Below are positions 8,925 to 15,774 of a stretch of DNA of 30,606 nt, one piece after another. Each line of letters begins with the position of its first letter. The first letter of the stretch is position 1. The stretch is taken from positions 1 through 30,606 of the forward strand of contig CAYWQX010000024.1 in assembly GCA_964460985.1 (NCBI GenBank). The letters are read 5' to 3'. The position numbers and the translations under genes are program-made. Below the pieces are notes generated by a model, which did not search any database, was not told the DNA's origin, and saw only the letters and a list, made by a program, of their open reading frames with translations. The stretch comes from CAZABG01 sp964460985. GTDB lineage: Bacteria; Chlamydiota; Chlamydiia; Chlamydiales; Parachlamydiaceae.

Positions 8925-9781
8925 TCAGTCTTTGATTTAAACTCTGGCCTTGGCTGCTCTAATACATAACTTGCGATATGAATCGCCTGTTCTTCGGTCA
9001 AATCGGGCATTCCGTAGGGCATATTCCAGTAAAGGAAGGCAGACATCGTTTCAGGGACTGCCATCCCGGCTCCTTTATTAAATGATTTGTCTCCCCAGAC
9101 AGGAGGTATAATTAAAGTTTGATCATTTTGGCCCTCTCCTGATGCGCCATGGCAGTCGGAGCAATAGATCTCATATAATTTCTTTCCTTCCTGCGGGTTT
9201 CCCTGAATCGCTGTTTTTAAAGGTTTTAACCCTCTCCAAGGAAGCGGGGTATAAATGGGGGTCCCTTTGGATATCCAGGTGAGATAAGTCACTAAAGCGG
9301 TCATGTCGGAAGAGTCGATCGGGAGGCTTTTACCATTCATACTTCTTTGAAAACAGCTTTCAATTCTATTTTGAAGGGTCATCACTTTATTTGCTCGAGG
9401 GTTAAAGGATGGATAAGCGCTTGCCACCCCGACCAAGGAGATGCCGCCGTTTTTTCCGCCGGTCGTATTGCCTCCTGCTATATGGCAGTTTGCGCAAGTC
9501 AATTGATCCCCCACATAGTCAGGCAGCAGCTTGTTCGTATTGATCATAAGATCATAGCCGCGCAGTACAGCGGTTTGAATCGGTTGTGGCGATAGGGCAG
9601 GATCCACTAATTCAAAATGAAGATTTTCAAGCCCTTCCTTATTCTGCAGCTCCTTGAATTCTTGCGGGCTTAAAGAATTGGGTTTGGTTGTTTTATTCAG
9701 CAGCCATAATTCGAATATCGTAAGGGAGAGAACGCCGATAAGAGCGGCAAGTAGTATGCGGAAAATAGGGTATTGTTTCAT
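8921..9781 (-). CDS. tsdA: TsdA-like dihaem cytochrome c, probable thiosulfate dehydrogenase/tetrathionate reductase
   Basis: A 286-residue membrane-anchored periplasmic cytochrome with one N-terminal helix (about 4-28) and two haem sites, CANCH (96-100) and CSDCH (207-211). The body matches the TsdA family: RIESCFQRSMNGK, the closing PPVWGDKSFNKGAGM and the NMPYGMPDL segment. The spacing agrees with Allochromatium vinosum TsdA as I recall it: haem-1 His to the axial Cys is 43 residues (H100 to C143; 53 to 96 there), and haem-1 His to haem-2 His is 111 (H100 to H211; 53 to 164 there). Met254 fits the distal ligand of haem 2 and is preceded by Asn253. The family couples 2 thiosulfate to tetrathionate plus 2 electrons, reversibly. 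The ATG at 9781 has a GAAGG ribosome site; an upstream in-frame extension overlaps acsA and is rejected. Confidence 0.8.
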   Translation of the reverse strand: MKQYPIFRILLAALIGVLSLTIFELWLLNKTTKPNSLSPQEFKELQNKEGLENLHFELVDPALSPQPIQTAVLRGYDLMINTNKLLPDYVGDQLTCANCHIAGGNTTGGKNGGISLVGVASAYPSFNPRANKVMTLQNRIESCFQRSMNGKSLPIDSSDMTALVTYLTWISKGTPIYTPLPWRGLKPLKTAIQGNPQEGKKLYEIYCSDCHGASGEGQNDQTLIIPPVWGDKSFNKGAGMAVPETMSAFLYWNMPYGMPDLTEEQAIHIASYVLEQPRPEFKSKTD

Positions 9782-9808
9782 AATTCGGCCCTTCAAAAGA
9801 GGTGTTTC

Positions 9809-11713
9809 ATGACGAAAGTGTTGCAAGAGACCAGAGTCTTCAATCCGCCCCCTTCGTTCAAAAATGGGAACGTTACCGATCCTGCTATTTACACACAAGA
9901 GGACGAAAGATTTTGGAAAGATCAAGCTGAGAAGCTCGACTGGTTTAAACCCTTTGAAAAGGTCGTCTCGTTTAAGGCTCCGCATGCTAAATGGTTTGAA
10001 AAGGGCAAGCTCAATGCTTGCTACAATTGTGTCGACCGGCACCTTTTAACTTCCAAACGAAATCAGGCAGCTCTCATCTGGGAAGGGGAAAACGGGGAGA
10101 CCAGAACCCTTACCTATTGGGATCTTCACCGCGAAATCTCCAAAATGGCGAACATCTTTAAAAGCTGGGGCCTTAAAAAAGGTGACCGTATCGCGATCTA
10201 CCTGCCGCTCATTCCCGAAGCGATCATGGCGATGCTAGCATCGGCAAGGCTTGGCCTTATCCATACGGTTGTCTTTGGCGGTTTTTCGGCAGACAGCCTT
10301 CAAGATAGAATCAATGATTGCGAAGCGAAAGTTTTAGTCACAGCCGATGGCGGCTATCGAAGAGGGGCGATTATTCCTCTAAAAACAACGGCTGACCAAG
10401 CCCTGCAAAAATGCCCGTCCATTGAAAAAGTGCTGGTGGTTAAGCGCACTTCAACCCCGATTGAGATGAAATCGGAGCGCGACTATTGGTATCATCATCT
10501 GTTGCAAGATGTCTCGTCCCTCTGTCCTCCTGAAGAGATGGATAGTGAAGATCCCCTTTTTATTCTTTACACTTCTGGCACTACAGGTAAGCCCAAGGGT
10601 ATTTTTCATACAACGGCAGGCTACTTGACCCAAGCCAGATCGACCGCAGAGATGGTATTTGATTTGAAAGCCGACGATGTGTACTGGTGCACAGCCGATA
10701 TCGGATGGGTGACAGGCCATAGCTACGTTGTTTATGGCCCTCTATCACTGGGTGTCACGCAGGTTATTTACGAGGGAGCGCCCGATTTTCCGAAGAAAAA
10801 CCGTTTTTGGAAACTCATTGAAAAATATGGGGTCACCGTTTTTTATACAGCGCCCACCGCGATTAGAGCGTTTATGAAATGGGGGGCCGAGTTTCCTGAA
10901 TCTGCTAACCTCTCTTCGCTTCGCTTGCTCGGATCAGTGGGAGAGCCGATCAATCCGGAGGCCTGGATGTGGTATTACACCTATATAGGCGCTAAAAAAT
11001 GTCCTATTGTAGACACCTGGTGGCAGACTGAGACAGGAGGCATCATGATAGCTCCGCTCCCTGCGATTACCCCCTTAAAGCCAGGATCCGCTACTAAACC
11101 GTTGCCGGGCATTCATGCCTCCATAGTGAATGAGCAAGGGGAAGAGGCCGATTCCGGTTATCTTCTGATCACAAAGCCGTGGCCCGGTATGCTTCGGGGC
11201 ATCTGGAAGGATGAAGAGCGTTTTATCAAAACCTACTGGTCTAAATTCCCCGGCTATTACTTTACAGGGGACGGCGCCAAACGAGACGATGACGGCTACT
11301 TATGGCTTATGGGACGTGTTGATGATGTGATCAACGTCTCTGGTCATCGCCTAGGGACTATGGAAGTTGAGTCGGCGCTTGTGGACCATCCTTCCGTTGC
11401 CGAATCGGCGGTAGTGGGAGTGCACGACTCTCTTAAAGGGCAAGCGCTTATGGCGTTCGTCACTCTTAAAGAGGGTTTTCTTTTCACGAATGACCATGAG
11501 GCCGAGCTTAAAGCGCATGTCGTTAAAAAAATTGGCTCTATCGCGCGTCCTGAGCGTATCATCTTCACAAGAGATCTTCCGAAGACACGCAGCGGAAAAA
11601 TCATGCGTCGTCTTCTTCGCGATATAGCAGAAGGGCGTCTTCTCGGCGACGTCACCACTCTTGCCGACAAGGAAGTGATCGAGGAGCTTAAAGCCAAGTA
11701 TCAAGAAGATTGA
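9809..11713 (+). CDS. acsA: Acetyl-CoA synthetase (AMP-forming acetate-CoA ligase)
   Basis: Activates acetate to acetyl-CoA through acetyl-AMP. The 634 residues match the usual length of about 650. Visible family features are the ATP/AMP loop YTSGTTGKPKG (254-264), the WWQTETGG motif, the hinge region GRVDDVINVSGHRLGTMEVE, and the C-terminal TRSGKIMRRLLR with catalytic K597, the lysine acetylated by Pat-type enzymes in other bacteria. The ATG at 9809 is preferred over an upstream in-frame start at 9773, because AGAGGTG lies 6 bases upstream and the protein then begins where the family does (MTKVLQETRVFNPP). It diverges from the TsdA-like gene with 27 bases between the start codons. In a host-dependent bacterium this would allow salvage of host acetate for lipid or TCA use (inference). 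Confidence 0.97.
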   Translation: MTKVLQETRVFNPPPSFKNGNVTDPAIYTQEDERFWKDQAEKLDWFKPFEKVVSFKAPHAKWFEKGKLNACYNCVDRHLLTSKRNQAALIWEGENGETRTLTYWDLHREISKMANIFKSWGLKKGDRIAIYLPLIPEAIMAMLASARLGLIHTVVFGGFSADSLQDRINDCEAKVLVTADGGYRRGAIIPLKTTADQALQKCPSIEKVLVVKRTSTPIEMKSERDYWYHHLLQDVSSLCPPEEMDSEDPLFILYTSGTTGKPKGIFHTTAGYLTQARSTAEMVFDLKADDVYWCTADIGWVTGHSYVVYGPLSLGVTQVIYEGAPDFPKKNRFWKLIEKYGVTVFYTAPTAIRAFMKWGAEFPESANLSSLRLLGSVGEPINPEAWMWYYTYIGAKKCPIVDTWWQTETGGIMIAPLPAITPLKPGSATKPLPGIHASIVNEQGEEADSGYLLITKPWPGMLRGIWKDEERFIKTYWSKFPGYYFTGDGAKRDDDGYLWLMGRVDDVINVSGHRLGTMEVESALVDHPSVAESAVVGVHDSLKGQALMAFVTLKEGFLFTNDHEAELKAHVVKKIGSIARPERIIFTRDLPKTRSGKIMRRLLRDIAEGRLLGDVTTLADKEVIEELKAKYQED

Positions 11714-11727
11714 GAAGATTTTTAGTA

Positions 11728-11760
11728 AGTCCAAGGAAGGCAGCGGACCTTCCTTGGACT
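11728..11760. terminator. Strong hairpin between convergent acsA and proS
   Basis: A perfect 13-base-pair stem (AGTCCAAGGAAGG, loop CAGCGGA, then the exact complement) fills most of the gap between the acsA and proS stops. Neither strand has a run of U right after it, so it is either a factor-dependent terminator or an RNA 3'-end stabiliser for both transcripts. Confidence 0.55.
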
Positions 11761-11773
11761 CATTAGTGAAAAT

Positions 11774-13288
11774 CTAATACGATTTGGCAAAGATGGCATC
11801 GAGAGTCGCCGGCTTGCCGGTCAGGATGCATGTCCCTTGGGTTCCCGACTGCTTTAACGGAAGGCAGCGTATCGTCACTTTTAACTCTTTCAGCATCTCT
11901 TCGGTCGTCGTATCGCCGCACCATTTAGCGAGGACAAAGCCTCCGTGTATTTCCGGCTTATCTTCTTTCTTTGGGGTGAAGAAGGCTTTGAGTTCTTCAA
12001 AGGTTTTAAGATGCGTATAGATATGCTGATCGCGATAGGTTTTCGCCTGATTAAAAAGAGAGTGGTGGAGATCGTCCAATTCGTCGACTACCATCTTTGC
12101 AAGATCGGTGAAAGCGACTTTTTTCTTCTCTTTGTGAGGGCGATCGCGGCGCATCAGCATAACGACATTTTCTTCAAGATCGCGAGGGCCGATTTCAATA
12201 CGAATGGGAGCCCCTTTTTTGATCCATTCCCAGCTCTTTTCTCCTCCGCGAAGGTCGCGTTTGTCTATATACACGCGGACGTTTTCGCCGTTGTAGTGTT
12301 GTGCACGAATCTGAGCTGCTAACTCTTCGGCTTTAGCAAGAATCGCCCCTTCCAGTTCAGGTTTAGGGATGAAGGGAATGATCACGACTTGTTTAGGAGC
12401 GACTTTAGGAGGCAGTTTTAAACCATCGTCATCGCCGTGGCACATGATCATCGCTCCAATCAAGCGAGTGGTCACCCCCCAGGAAGTGGTATAGGCATAT
12501 TCTACAGCGCCCTCTTTGTTCGTGAACTTGATGTTAGATCCTTTGGCAAAGTTTTGACCGAGAAAGTGCGATGTCCCCCCTTGGAGCGCTTTTCTGTCTT
12601 GCATCATTGCTTCAAGGGTATAAGTATTGACAGCACCGGGGAATCTTTCCCCTTCTGATTTTTCTCCCAAGATCACAGGGATGGCCAAAAGATCCTCCGC
12701 AATGGAGCGGTAGACTTCAAGCATTTTAAGGGTCTCTTCCCTGGCCTCTTTTTCAGTTGCGTGAGCGGTATGCCCTTCTTGCCAAAGAAATTCAGCTGTT
12801 CTTAAGAAGATTCGGGGTCTCATCTCCCAGCGAACGACGTTCGCCCATTGGTTGATTAAGAGGGGAAGATCCCTCCAGGATTCAATCCATTGGGAGAAGG
12901 ATTCGCCGATGATGGTCTCGGACGTGGGACGTACGATTAAAGGCTCCTCGAGCTCGCCGGTTGGGATCAGTTTACCATCTTTTTCTTCTAAACGGTGATG
13001 GGTGACAACGGCGCACTCTTTCGCAAAGCCTTCCACATGTTTGGCCTCTTTTTCGAGGTAGCTTAAAGGGATAAATAGGGGAAAGTAAGCGTTTTCATGC
13101 CCCGTCTCTTTGATCATGCGATCAAGGTTTTTTTGAATATATTCCCAGACGCCATAACCCCAGGGTTTAATGACCATGCAGCCTCTAACGGGTGAGTTCT
13201 CCGCCATATCGGAGGCTTTAATCACCTGCTGATACCACTCAGGGTAGTCTTGTTCTCGGGTAGGGGTAATTGCGGTCTTTTCGGACAT
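11774..13288 (-). CDS. proS: Prolyl-tRNA synthetase, archaeal/eukaryotic type
   Basis: A 504-residue class IIa synthetase that charges tRNA-Pro. It is of the short archaeal/eukaryotic-like type: no insertion domain between motifs 2 and 3, an extra C-terminal domain, and a C-terminal tyrosine (FAKSY). Motif 2 is seen in RWEMRPRIFLRTAEFLWQEG, and TSWGVTTRLIGAMIMCHGDD is the motif 3 region. RPTSE and HGDD are typical of this type. In the C-terminal zinc module only C457 and C487 remain of the four usual cysteines; the other two positions are T462 and T490, so zinc binding is probably weak or lost, as in some other bacterial members. Chlamydia trachomatis, as I recall, has the bacterial type with the editing insertion, so this looks like a replaced gene. 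A small secreted-protein gene lies 49 bases upstream on the same strand. Confidence 0.97.
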   Translation of the reverse strand: MSEKTAITPTREQDYPEWYQQVIKASDMAENSPVRGCMVIKPWGYGVWEYIQKNLDRMIKETGHENAYFPLFIPLSYLEKEAKHVEGFAKECAVVTHHRLEEKDGKLIPTGELEEPLIVRPTSETIIGESFSQWIESWRDLPLLINQWANVVRWEMRPRIFLRTAEFLWQEGHTAHATEKEAREETLKMLEVYRSIAEDLLAIPVILGEKSEGERFPGAVNTYTLEAMMQDRKALQGGTSHFLGQNFAKGSNIKFTNKEGAVEYAYTTSWGVTTRLIGAMIMCHGDDDGLKLPPKVAPKQVVIIPFIPKPELEGAILAKAEELAAQIRAQHYNGENVRVYIDKRDLRGGEKSWEWIKKGAPIRIEIGPRDLEENVVMLMRRDRPHKEKKKVAFTDLAKMVVDELDDLHHSLFNQAKTYRDQHIYTHLKTFEELKAFFTPKKEDKPEIHGGFVLAKWCGDTTTEEMLKELKVTIRCLPLKQSGTQGTCILTGKPATLDAIFAKSY

Positions 13289-13313
13289 AGTTAAACTCTT
13301 AAATTTTCAATCC

Positions 13314-13328
13314 AAGAGTCTAACTCTT
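13314..13328. repeat. Short inverted repeat between the secreted-protein gene and proS
   Basis: AAGAGT, loop CTA, ACTCTT; a third copy of ACTCTT lies at 13295-13300. It could be a weak hairpin at the end of the upstream transcript or an operator for proS; nothing decides between them. Confidence 0.3.
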
Positions 13329-13337
13329 TAAAAAATA

Positions 13338-13793
13338 CTAGTCGAGTTTAAACGATTGAACAAAGGCTTCGTGATTCTGCTCGTCGGGATTGTCAAAAAC
13401 CGTTTTTAGCTGCCAGACGTTTTCGGAAGTGATGATGTAGCGAATCTTCGTTCTCACTCTCGTTTCTTCGTTAATCGTATCCATATCTAAAATGGCGTAA
13501 TTACCCTCTTTTTTCCCGTTATAGGAGAGAATTTTTTTTGGCGGAATGTTGTAGACCCCCATTAAAATTTGGATCGTTTGACTCGGATTACGTTGAATAT
13601 TGGTTTTAGAAGTTGAAAGCACATACATCGCCTTATTCCCATCTCTTGCGACGATTGTATGGTTTTTATCACTATGGCTAGGCTCTGCGGCGACTGGAAA
13701 AGTAACCGAATATTTATGGCTTCCTACTTGTCCTGTCTTGACGTCAGCTAATAAGGGTAAAACAAATAACGCAAATAAAACTAACAATCTCAT
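13338..13793 (-). CDS. Small exported hypothetical protein (151 aa)
   Basis: No family recognised. The N terminus is a clear Sec signal peptide (MRLLVLFALFVLPLLA, cleavage probably after A16), and the mature part of about 135 residues is predicted mainly beta, beginning KTGQVGSHKYSVTFPV. It contains no lipobox and no cysteine in the mature part, so it should be periplasmic or surface-bound. The ATG at 13793 is chosen because AGGTGG lies 8 bases upstream; a GTG twelve bases further out is inside that ribosome site. It precedes proS on the same strand and may be cotranscribed with it, but no functional link is apparent. Confidence 0.75.
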   Translation of the reverse strand: MRLLVLFALFVLPLLADVKTGQVGSHKYSVTFPVAAEPSHSDKNHTIVARDGNKAMYVLSTSKTNIQRNPSQTIQILMGVYNIPPKKILSYNGKKEGNYAILDMDTINEETRVRTKIRYIITSENVWQLKTVFDNPDEQNHEAFVQSFKLD

Positions 13794-13876
13794 TTTAAAA
13801 ACCACCTTTTAATAGTAATATTTTAAAATAATATTGTTAAGATTTAATAAATTATTATTATCTAATAATCGTTTTT

Positions 13877-13897
13877 TTGCATTTTAGAAAAATGCAA
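13877..13897. promoter_or_regulatory. Perfect palindrome upstream of bioY
   Basis: TTGCATTTT, loop AGA, AAAATGCAA: nine exact base pairs, about 50 bases upstream of the bioY -10 box. No U-run follows on either strand, so it is not a standard terminator. It could be an operator for bioY or for the divergent secreted-protein gene. Confidence 0.4.
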
Positions 13898-13945
13898 GAA
13901 ATTTGAGGGGCGCTCTTTTTTTGTGTTCCTAAAATCCAATCGCCC

Positions 13946-13951
13946 TATAAT
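13946..13951 (+). promoter_or_regulatory. Possible -10 box for bioY
   Basis: A perfect TATAAT. The best -35 candidate, TTGTGT (13921-13926), is 19 bases away, which is long. A GGAGG ribosome site (13958-13962) lies 10 bases before the bioY ATG, so the leader would be very short. Confidence 0.35.
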
Positions 13952-13972
13952 TTTCTCGGAGGATAAAAAAGC

Positions 13973-14500
13973 ATGCTAAAAGAAAACGCACTACAAGTAC
14001 AAACGACGAATCTTGGTTTATCCCTTATTCGAGTGTTGATGGGAAGCTTATTCCTTACCGCTATTTCTCAAGTTTCAATACCCGTGGGTCCCGTTCCCAT
14101 TACCTTGCAAACCTTGGGAGTTTTGCTGCTTGGTATCACTTTAGGCAGTAAAGAAGCTTTTTTTTCCGTTCTTCTCTATTTGGGAGAGGCAACTTTAGGG
14201 CTGCCGGTCCTCGCAGGCTGGTCTTCCAACCCGCTATGGTTTATCTCTCCTCGATGCGGCTATCTGTTTGGCTTTCTGATCAGCGCCTTTATAGCCGGTA
14301 AAGCCAAAAATACCTGGGTTTCAGCTCTCTCATGGCTCAGCTTCGCTCAACTCGTGACTCTCTTATGCGGAACGGCTGTTCTTGCCTTTTTCATCGGCCT
14401 CAAAGAAGCTTTTGTAATAGGCTTTGCCCCTTTCGTGATCGGTGAGACGCTTAAAGTAGGTTTTGCGGCAGCTACTTTAAAAATAAAGAAATTCGTCTAA
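13973..14500 (+). CDS. bioY: BioY biotin transporter
   Basis: A 175-residue membrane protein of the BioY family, the biotin-binding S component of ECF-type vitamin transporters, which can also act alone. Family features are SIPVGPVPITLQTLGVLLLG, the LYLGEATLGLPVLAGW segment, and the loop with GYLFGFLISAFIAG; about six membrane helices can be drawn. Chlamydia trachomatis BioY is known to take up biotin, and no bio biosynthesis gene is near here, consistent with biotin scavenging from the host. The start has a GGAGG ribosome site. The gene stands alone and ends at a strong terminator. A palindrome and an AT-rich region upstream may be regulatory. Confidence 0.95.
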   Translation: MLKENALQVQTTNLGLSLIRVLMGSLFLTAISQVSIPVGPVPITLQTLGVLLLGITLGSKEAFFSVLLYLGEATLGLPVLAGWSSNPLWFISPRCGYLFGFLISAFIAGKAKNTWVSALSWLSFAQLVTLLCGTAVLAFFIGLKEAFVIGFAPFVIGETLKVGFAAATLKIKKFV

Positions 14501-14506
14501 AAACTC

Positions 14507-14531
14507 AGGCCAAGTTTAACTTGGCCTTTTT
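14507..14531. terminator. Bidirectional intrinsic terminator
   Basis: The stem AGGCCAAG/CTTGGCCT with a small loop is followed on the plus strand by TTTTT, ending the bioY transcript. On the minus strand the same hairpin is followed after three bases by another five Ts, ending the aminotransferase transcript, whose stop codon lies inside the hairpin. Confidence 0.85.
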
Positions 14532-15124
14532 AGTTTTACATCAACCACCCCCATTAAAGAATTGCAGATATAGCATTTCGATCCTTCAGGAATATCTTGA
14601 AGGCGAAATTTTGCAAACTTTAGGTTGGGCAATCGCTCGATCGTAAGCCCTTTTAGATAGGGGAGAGAAGGGCACGCAGTGACATTCTCACCTTCGTACT
14701 CATAAAAGAAATTCGCATTTGAAACCTCGGTGATATAGCCCTCTTTCGTTAAGATAAGAGCATCATCGCATCCCTGTGTATGGGCATAATCGCGGATAAA
14801 CTGACGGTTTAGATACTGAAATGTTTTAACATGAGCCCCCTCTACCGGTTCGGGATAAAGGGTGAGTATTTTGGGCTGAAAGCCGGAATAAGGCTTGATT
14901 TCATGCGACGTTCCGTGACGAGTGACGATAATTTTCAGACGCGAAATAGTTTTAGGTATTACAATTTTCTGTTCATGGTAGCTTAAACCCAGTTGTTTCG
15001 CATCGTGGATAAGCCGCTTGATCTGTTTTTCGTAGTGGTGGATGATCCCATCTTGGATAAGAAGGGTTCTAAAAACGCCTACGGGTTCTTCTTTTTGCGC
15101 GCTTGGGCAGCGAGATCTCTGCAT
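14516..15124 (-). CDS. Short class IV aminotransferase-fold PLP enzyme (PabC/IlvE/DAT-like)
   Basis: A 202-residue fold-type IV PLP protein. The sequence shows VKTFQYLNRQFIRDYA with the likely PLP lysine (the K of VKT), followed by CDDALILTKEGYITEVSNANFF with the glutamate that contacts the pyridine ring, and the C-terminal ICNSLMGVVDV typical of the family. It lacks the first 30 or so residues usual in PabC and IlvE (about 270-300 aa), but a short ~200-residue subfamily that starts near 'FRTLLIQDG' exists in other bacteria. The substrate cannot be told: aminodeoxychorismate lyase, branched-chain or D-alanine transamination are all possible, and no pabAB is nearby. The ATG at 15124 lies 46 bases inside cmk with no strong ribosome site, suggesting coupled translation. 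It is the last gene of the run and ends in the terminator. Confidence 0.8.
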   Translation of the reverse strand: MQRSRCPSAQKEEPVGVFRTLLIQDGIIHHYEKQIKRLIHDAKQLGLSYHEQKIVIPKTISRLKIIVTRHGTSHEIKPYSGFQPKILTLYPEPVEGAHVKTFQYLNRQFIRDYAHTQGCDDALILTKEGYITEVSNANFFYEYEGENVTACPSLPYLKGLTIERLPNLKFAKFRLQDIPEGSKCYICNSLMGVVDVKLKRPS

Positions 15125-15774
15125 TCTAGTATTTTGAATACGACATCCTCAACAGTCAAATCGGATGTATCAATTTCATAGGCATCATCGGCTTTTTTTA
15201 AGGGAGAGATTGCTCGGTTCATATCGAACTGATCTCTTTTGTGAAGATCTTCAAGAACTTTTTCTAATGTAAGATCCTGGCACTCCTGCGGAAATTTGGA
15301 TTTCATTTCAGCAAGGCGTCTTTTGGCACGGACATCATCCCGGCCTGTCAAAAAAATCTTCAGCGAGGCATCGGGGAACACCACGGTTCCCATATCTCGC
15401 CCTTCATAAACGGCGTTCACCCCTTTCGAGAGATCTCTTTGCAGCTGCACGAGATGGTCCCTTACATCGGAGTTGGCCGAAACCTGACTGGCTACATTAG
15501 AGACTTCTTCGGTCCGGATGGCTTCAGTGATATCTTCACCCCTTAAAAAATAGGCTCTCTCACCTCGATTAAACTTAATGCGGAACTCGAAATCTTGGAA
15601 AAGATTTTTGAGCGCATTCGGATCATTGACATCAATCCCTTTTCTGATCGCATCCAGCGCAACCGCCCGGTACATAGCGCCTGTATCATAATAGATATAG
15701 CCGATAGATTGAGCGAGCTTTTTTGCAATCGTGCTTTTACCGGTCGCGACCGGCCCATCTATCGTGATAATCAT
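15079..15774 (-). CDS. cmk: Cytidylate kinase
   Basis: A 231-residue (d)CMP kinase that makes (d)CDP for nucleotide and CDP-lipid supply. The P-loop GPVATGKST is at 7-15, followed by the CMP-binding YYDTGAMYRAVAL. EGRDMGTVVFPDASLKIFLT and the basic RDDVRAKRR segment complete the family pattern. The length is normal. Its ATG directly abuts the cdsA stop codon (no spacer), and its last 46 bases overlap the aminotransferase gene. uppS, cdsA and cmk are adjacent in chlamydial genomes too; CMP is released in phospholipid synthesis, so recycling it next to cdsA makes sense. Confidence 0.97.
   Translation of the reverse strand: MIITIDGPVATGKSTIAKKLAQSIGYIYYDTGAMYRAVALDAIRKGIDVNDPNALKNLFQDFEFRIKFNRGERAYFLRGEDITEAIRTEEVSNVASQVSANSDVRDHLVQLQRDLSKGVNAVYEGRDMGTVVFPDASLKIFLTGRDDVRAKRRLAEMKSKFPQECQDLTLEKVLEDLHKRDQFDMNRAISPLKKADDAYEIDTSDLTVEDVVFKILECRDLAAQARKKKNP

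Noticed and set aside
9782..10042. Longer N terminus for the TsdA-like cytochrome
   Set aside because: It runs antisense through the conserved start of acsA, lacks family similarity, and would bury the membrane anchor in the middle of the protein.
11344..11734. Two minus-strand frames inside the end of acsA (117 and 127 aa)
   Set aside because: Composition rich in Ser, Arg and Pro, no ribosome site, no family features; shadows of a well-conserved gene.
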